Assembly: GCA_017557475.1 (NCBI GenBank)
Contig: JAFYYO010000119.1
Location: 1 to 6,460 of the forward strand
Direction of reading: 5' to 3'
From: Bacteroidaceae bacterium
GTDB lineage: Bacteria; Bacteroidota; Bacteroidia; Bacteroidales; Bacteroidaceae
DNA: 6,460 bases
Shown piece by piece: positions 4,780-6,460 of this stretch. How positions within the stretch are numbered: position 1 is the first letter of the stretch; every line of letters starts with the position of its first letter. The translations under genes were made by a program, and so were the position numbers. The notes beneath the pieces were generated by a model. The model was not told where the DNA came from and did not search any database. It worked only from the letters and a program-made list of their open reading frames with translations.

Positions 4780-6269
4780 TGAAGATTAAATTCCTTATAC
4801 TGCCTTTGTTGGCCTTGTTGGCTGTGGCTTGTTCCGACTACGAAAGTTTCTCGGACAATCCCAACTTCCGTCTTGAGTTCTCGCAGGACACGATTGCCTT
4901 CGACACACTCGTCAGCACCATACCCAGCAGCACGAAGACACTCTATGCCTTCAACAATAACGGGAACGGAATGCGCATCAGCACCATCCAACTCGAAGGT
5001 GGCAGTGAGAGTAAGTTCCGCGTCAATGTGGACGGAAGATACTTGGTCGATGGTATGTGGCACGACTTCGAGGTGCTGAAGCACGACAGCTTGATCATCC
5101 GCATAGAGATGACTCCGCCTGAAGTCGGAACGAATGAACCACTTTACTTCGAGGACAAGTTGCACTTCACATTAGAGAATGGAGCCAAGCAAACAGTGGT
5201 GCTCTCAGGCGGTTCCGTCGATGCCTACATCACCAAAGGACTGATTGTCGAATCCGACGAAACGCTCCTGACCGACAAAGCCTACGTCATCTACGATTCG
5301 CTCGTAGTAAAGAAAGGAGCGACACTCACGCTCACAGAAGGCACAAGGCTCATGTTCCACGACAAGGCCGCACTTCATGTTTATGGCAAACTGCTGGTTC
5401 AGGGAAGCCTCGAGAAGCCTGTTGTGTTGAGAGGCGACAGGATGGATCACATGTTCGATTACCTCCTCTACGACAACACACCAAGCAGATGGGAAGGCGT
5501 CATCATTCATCGAGGCAGCTACGGAAACGAATTCTATCAATGCGACTTGCATAGCTCGCTATTCGGCATTATCGTAGAAGATACGGAAGAACTGAATCCT
5601 AATGAATCAAAACCCTCTGTAACGCTCGATTGTTGCATCCTCCATAACATTGGAGGCGATGGTTTGCAGCTCAATAACTGCGTCAGCAAAGTCACGAACA
5701 CACAGATTAGCAACACTTTAGGCCATACCGTAAATATCAACGGAGGCAGTCATACATTCGTCTATTGCACGCTTGCGCAGTTCTATCCCTTTACCGCGAA
5801 TAGGGGCGATGCGCTGCATCTCGCAAGTTCCGAAGACGGTGGCGACTACGGACTTCTGCGCAAAGCGCACTTCATCAACTGCGTCATCACAGGCTACGGA
5901 CCAGATGTCATCATGGGTGAGAACATTCCAGACGACGGCTCGTGCAACTATCTCTTCCATCACTGCTTCCTCAATACTCCGGCAGTCGATGATGAGGAGC
6001 ACTTCATGGGCAATATCTTCGACCAGGAAAAAAAGAAGAACGAGGACGAGAAACTCGTTCGTCATGAGAACTTCATGCTCTTCGATACCGAGAACTTCAT
6101 CTATGACTTCACGCCAAAGCCAGAGAGCCTGATTCGTTCGCTTGCCGACCCAAGCTACGAAGGCCTTCCTGCTTTCGACAGATTGGGAGTGAGTCGACTC
6201 GCAGATGAAGGTCCAGATGCGGGATGCTACGAGTGTGTGCCACCTCCAGATGAGGAGGGAAAAGAATGA
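4776..6269 (+). CDS. Right-handed beta-helix lipoprotein of unknown function
   Basis: A 497-residue protein with a lipoprotein signal peptide: MMKIK, a hydrophobic core (6-16), then AVAC with Cys19 as lipidation site. Either ATG (4776 or 4779) could be used; the first gives the ATGA overlap with pepD. Residues about 35-150 (FSQDTIAFDTLVST, later HDSLIIRIEMTPPE) look like a beta-sandwich domain. Residues about 175-400 carry the turns of a parallel beta-helix: LVVKKGATLTLTEGTRLMF, LHVYGKLLVQGSLEKPVVLRG, WEGVIIHRGS, NEFYQCDLHSSLFGIIV, VTLDCCILHNIGGDGLQL and THTFVYCTLAQF-like rungs. The C-terminus (about 440-490) is a short tail containing two Cys. Such helices often bind or cleave polysaccharides, but I see no recognisable lyase active site, so no enzyme activity is claimed. 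Likely envelope-anchored, facing periplasm or surface. The stop overlaps rlmH (ATGA, 6266-6269). Confidence 0.88.
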   Translation: MMKIKFLILPLLALLAVACSDYESFSDNPNFRLEFSQDTIAFDTLVSTIPSSTKTLYAFNNNGNGMRISTIQLEGGSESKFRVNVDGRYLVDGMWHDFEVLKHDSLIIRIEMTPPEVGTNEPLYFEDKLHFTLENGAKQTVVLSGGSVDAYITKGLIVESDETLLTDKAYVIYDSLVVKKGATLTLTEGTRLMFHDKAALHVYGKLLVQGSLEKPVVLRGDRMDHMFDYLLYDNTPSRWEGVIIHRGSYGNEFYQCDLHSSLFGIIVEDTEELNPNESKPSVTLDCCILHNIGGDGLQLNNCVSKVTNTQISNTLGHTVNINGGSHTFVYCTLAQFYPFTANRGDALHLASSEDGGDYGLLRKAHFINCVITGYGPDVIMGENIPDDGSCNYLFHHCFLNTPAVDDEEHFMGNIFDQEKKKNEDEKLVRHENFMLFDTENFIYDFTPKPESLIRSLADPSYEGLPAFDRLGVSRLADEGPDAGCYECVPPPDEEGKE

Positions 6270-6460
6270 AAGGCTTGCTCATAGTGGTGGGCAAGACCAC
6301 AGATAAGCGCTTCGAAGCCATCATAAATGAGTATGTCGAGCGCATTCGTCACTACATACCCTTTGCCGTAGAGGTCATCCCTGAACTCAAGAACACCAAG
6401 GGACTCAGCCAAAACGAGCAGAAGGAAAGAGAGGGGGAACTCATCCAGAAAAGTCTCCAA
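6266..6460 (+). CDS. rlmH: 23S rRNA (pseudouridine1915-N3)-methyltransferase RlmH, 5' part only
   Basis: The first 65 codons are present and the frame runs off the right edge; full RlmH is about 155 residues. The protein begins MKGLLIVVGKTTDKRFEAII, the first strand and helix of the RlmH SPOUT fold. EYVERIRHYIPFAVEVIPELKN and then KGLSQNEQKEREGELI follow, with the usual RlmH order of Y..R...Y.PF...EI/VIP and a K..EGE helix. The S-adenosylmethionine-binding knot lies beyond the window. RlmH methylates pseudouridine 1915 in helix 69 of 23S rRNA on assembled 70S ribosomes. The start overlaps the beta-helix stop by ATGA. Unusually for this window, an AGGAGG (6253-6258) stands 7 nt upstream, although it also encodes the Glu-rich tail of the preceding protein. 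Confidence 0.95.
   Translation, partial: MKGLLIVVGKTTDKRFEAIINEYVERIRHYIPFAVEVIPELKNTKGLSQNEQKEREGELIQKSLQ

Noticed and set aside
4608..5165. Minus-strand open frame across the pepD/beta-helix junction
   Set aside because: It lies entirely opposite two well-supported genes and has no recognisable domain.

Overview
The window reads as an ordinary chromosomal stretch from a Bacteroidales bacterium, most likely Prevotella-like. Four things support this. The promoters match the Bacteroidetes pattern (-33 TTTG, -7 TAnnTTTG). Most starts have AT-rich leaders without a Shine-Dalgarno. The families are typical of the phylum: an HU/SPOR membrane protein, a Skp-like lipoprotein, a PepD-type dipeptidase and a beta-helix lipoprotein. 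Short GC-rich palindromes also interrupt coding regions. The genus call is inference.

Left half, minus strand, in transcription order: a small membrane protein (3250-3032), a Skp/OmpH-like lipoprotein (2794-2168), a cytoplasmic-HU/TM/periplasmic-SPOR protein (2090-1101), a zinc-ribbon plus FHA protein (1051-497), and a Cof-type HAD phosphatase (500-1). The HAD gene is cut by the left edge. The last three look like one operon: a 49-nt gap made almost entirely of 8-bp repeats separates HU/SPOR from FHA, and FHA overlaps HAD by ATGA. The Skp-like and HU/SPOR genes each have a recognisable promoter of their own.

Right half, plus strand: a PepD-type M20 dipeptidase (3328-4779), a right-handed beta-helix lipoprotein (4776-6269), and the 5' part of rlmH (6266 to the right edge). 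Both junctions are 4-nt ATGA overlaps, so this looks like a translationally coupled operon. It diverges from the minus-strand genes at a compact control region (about 3250-3327). There two opposed -7 boxes form a near-palindrome, followed by a 20-bp AT-rich dyad.

No defence system, phage, transposase, CRISPR or RNA gene is visible. The most interesting content is non-genic structure: (i) GC-rich palindromic elements embedded in frame in the linkers of two adjacent proteins, FHA (about 855-925) and HU/SPOR (about 1350-1372); (ii) a 5 x 22-bp tandem array ending in a 16-bp perfect palindrome (2916-3025); (iii) the 8-bp repeats abutting the FHA start; (iv) a promoter so close to the HU/SPOR start that the mRNA would be nearly leaderless; and (v) the symmetric divergent promoter of pepD.
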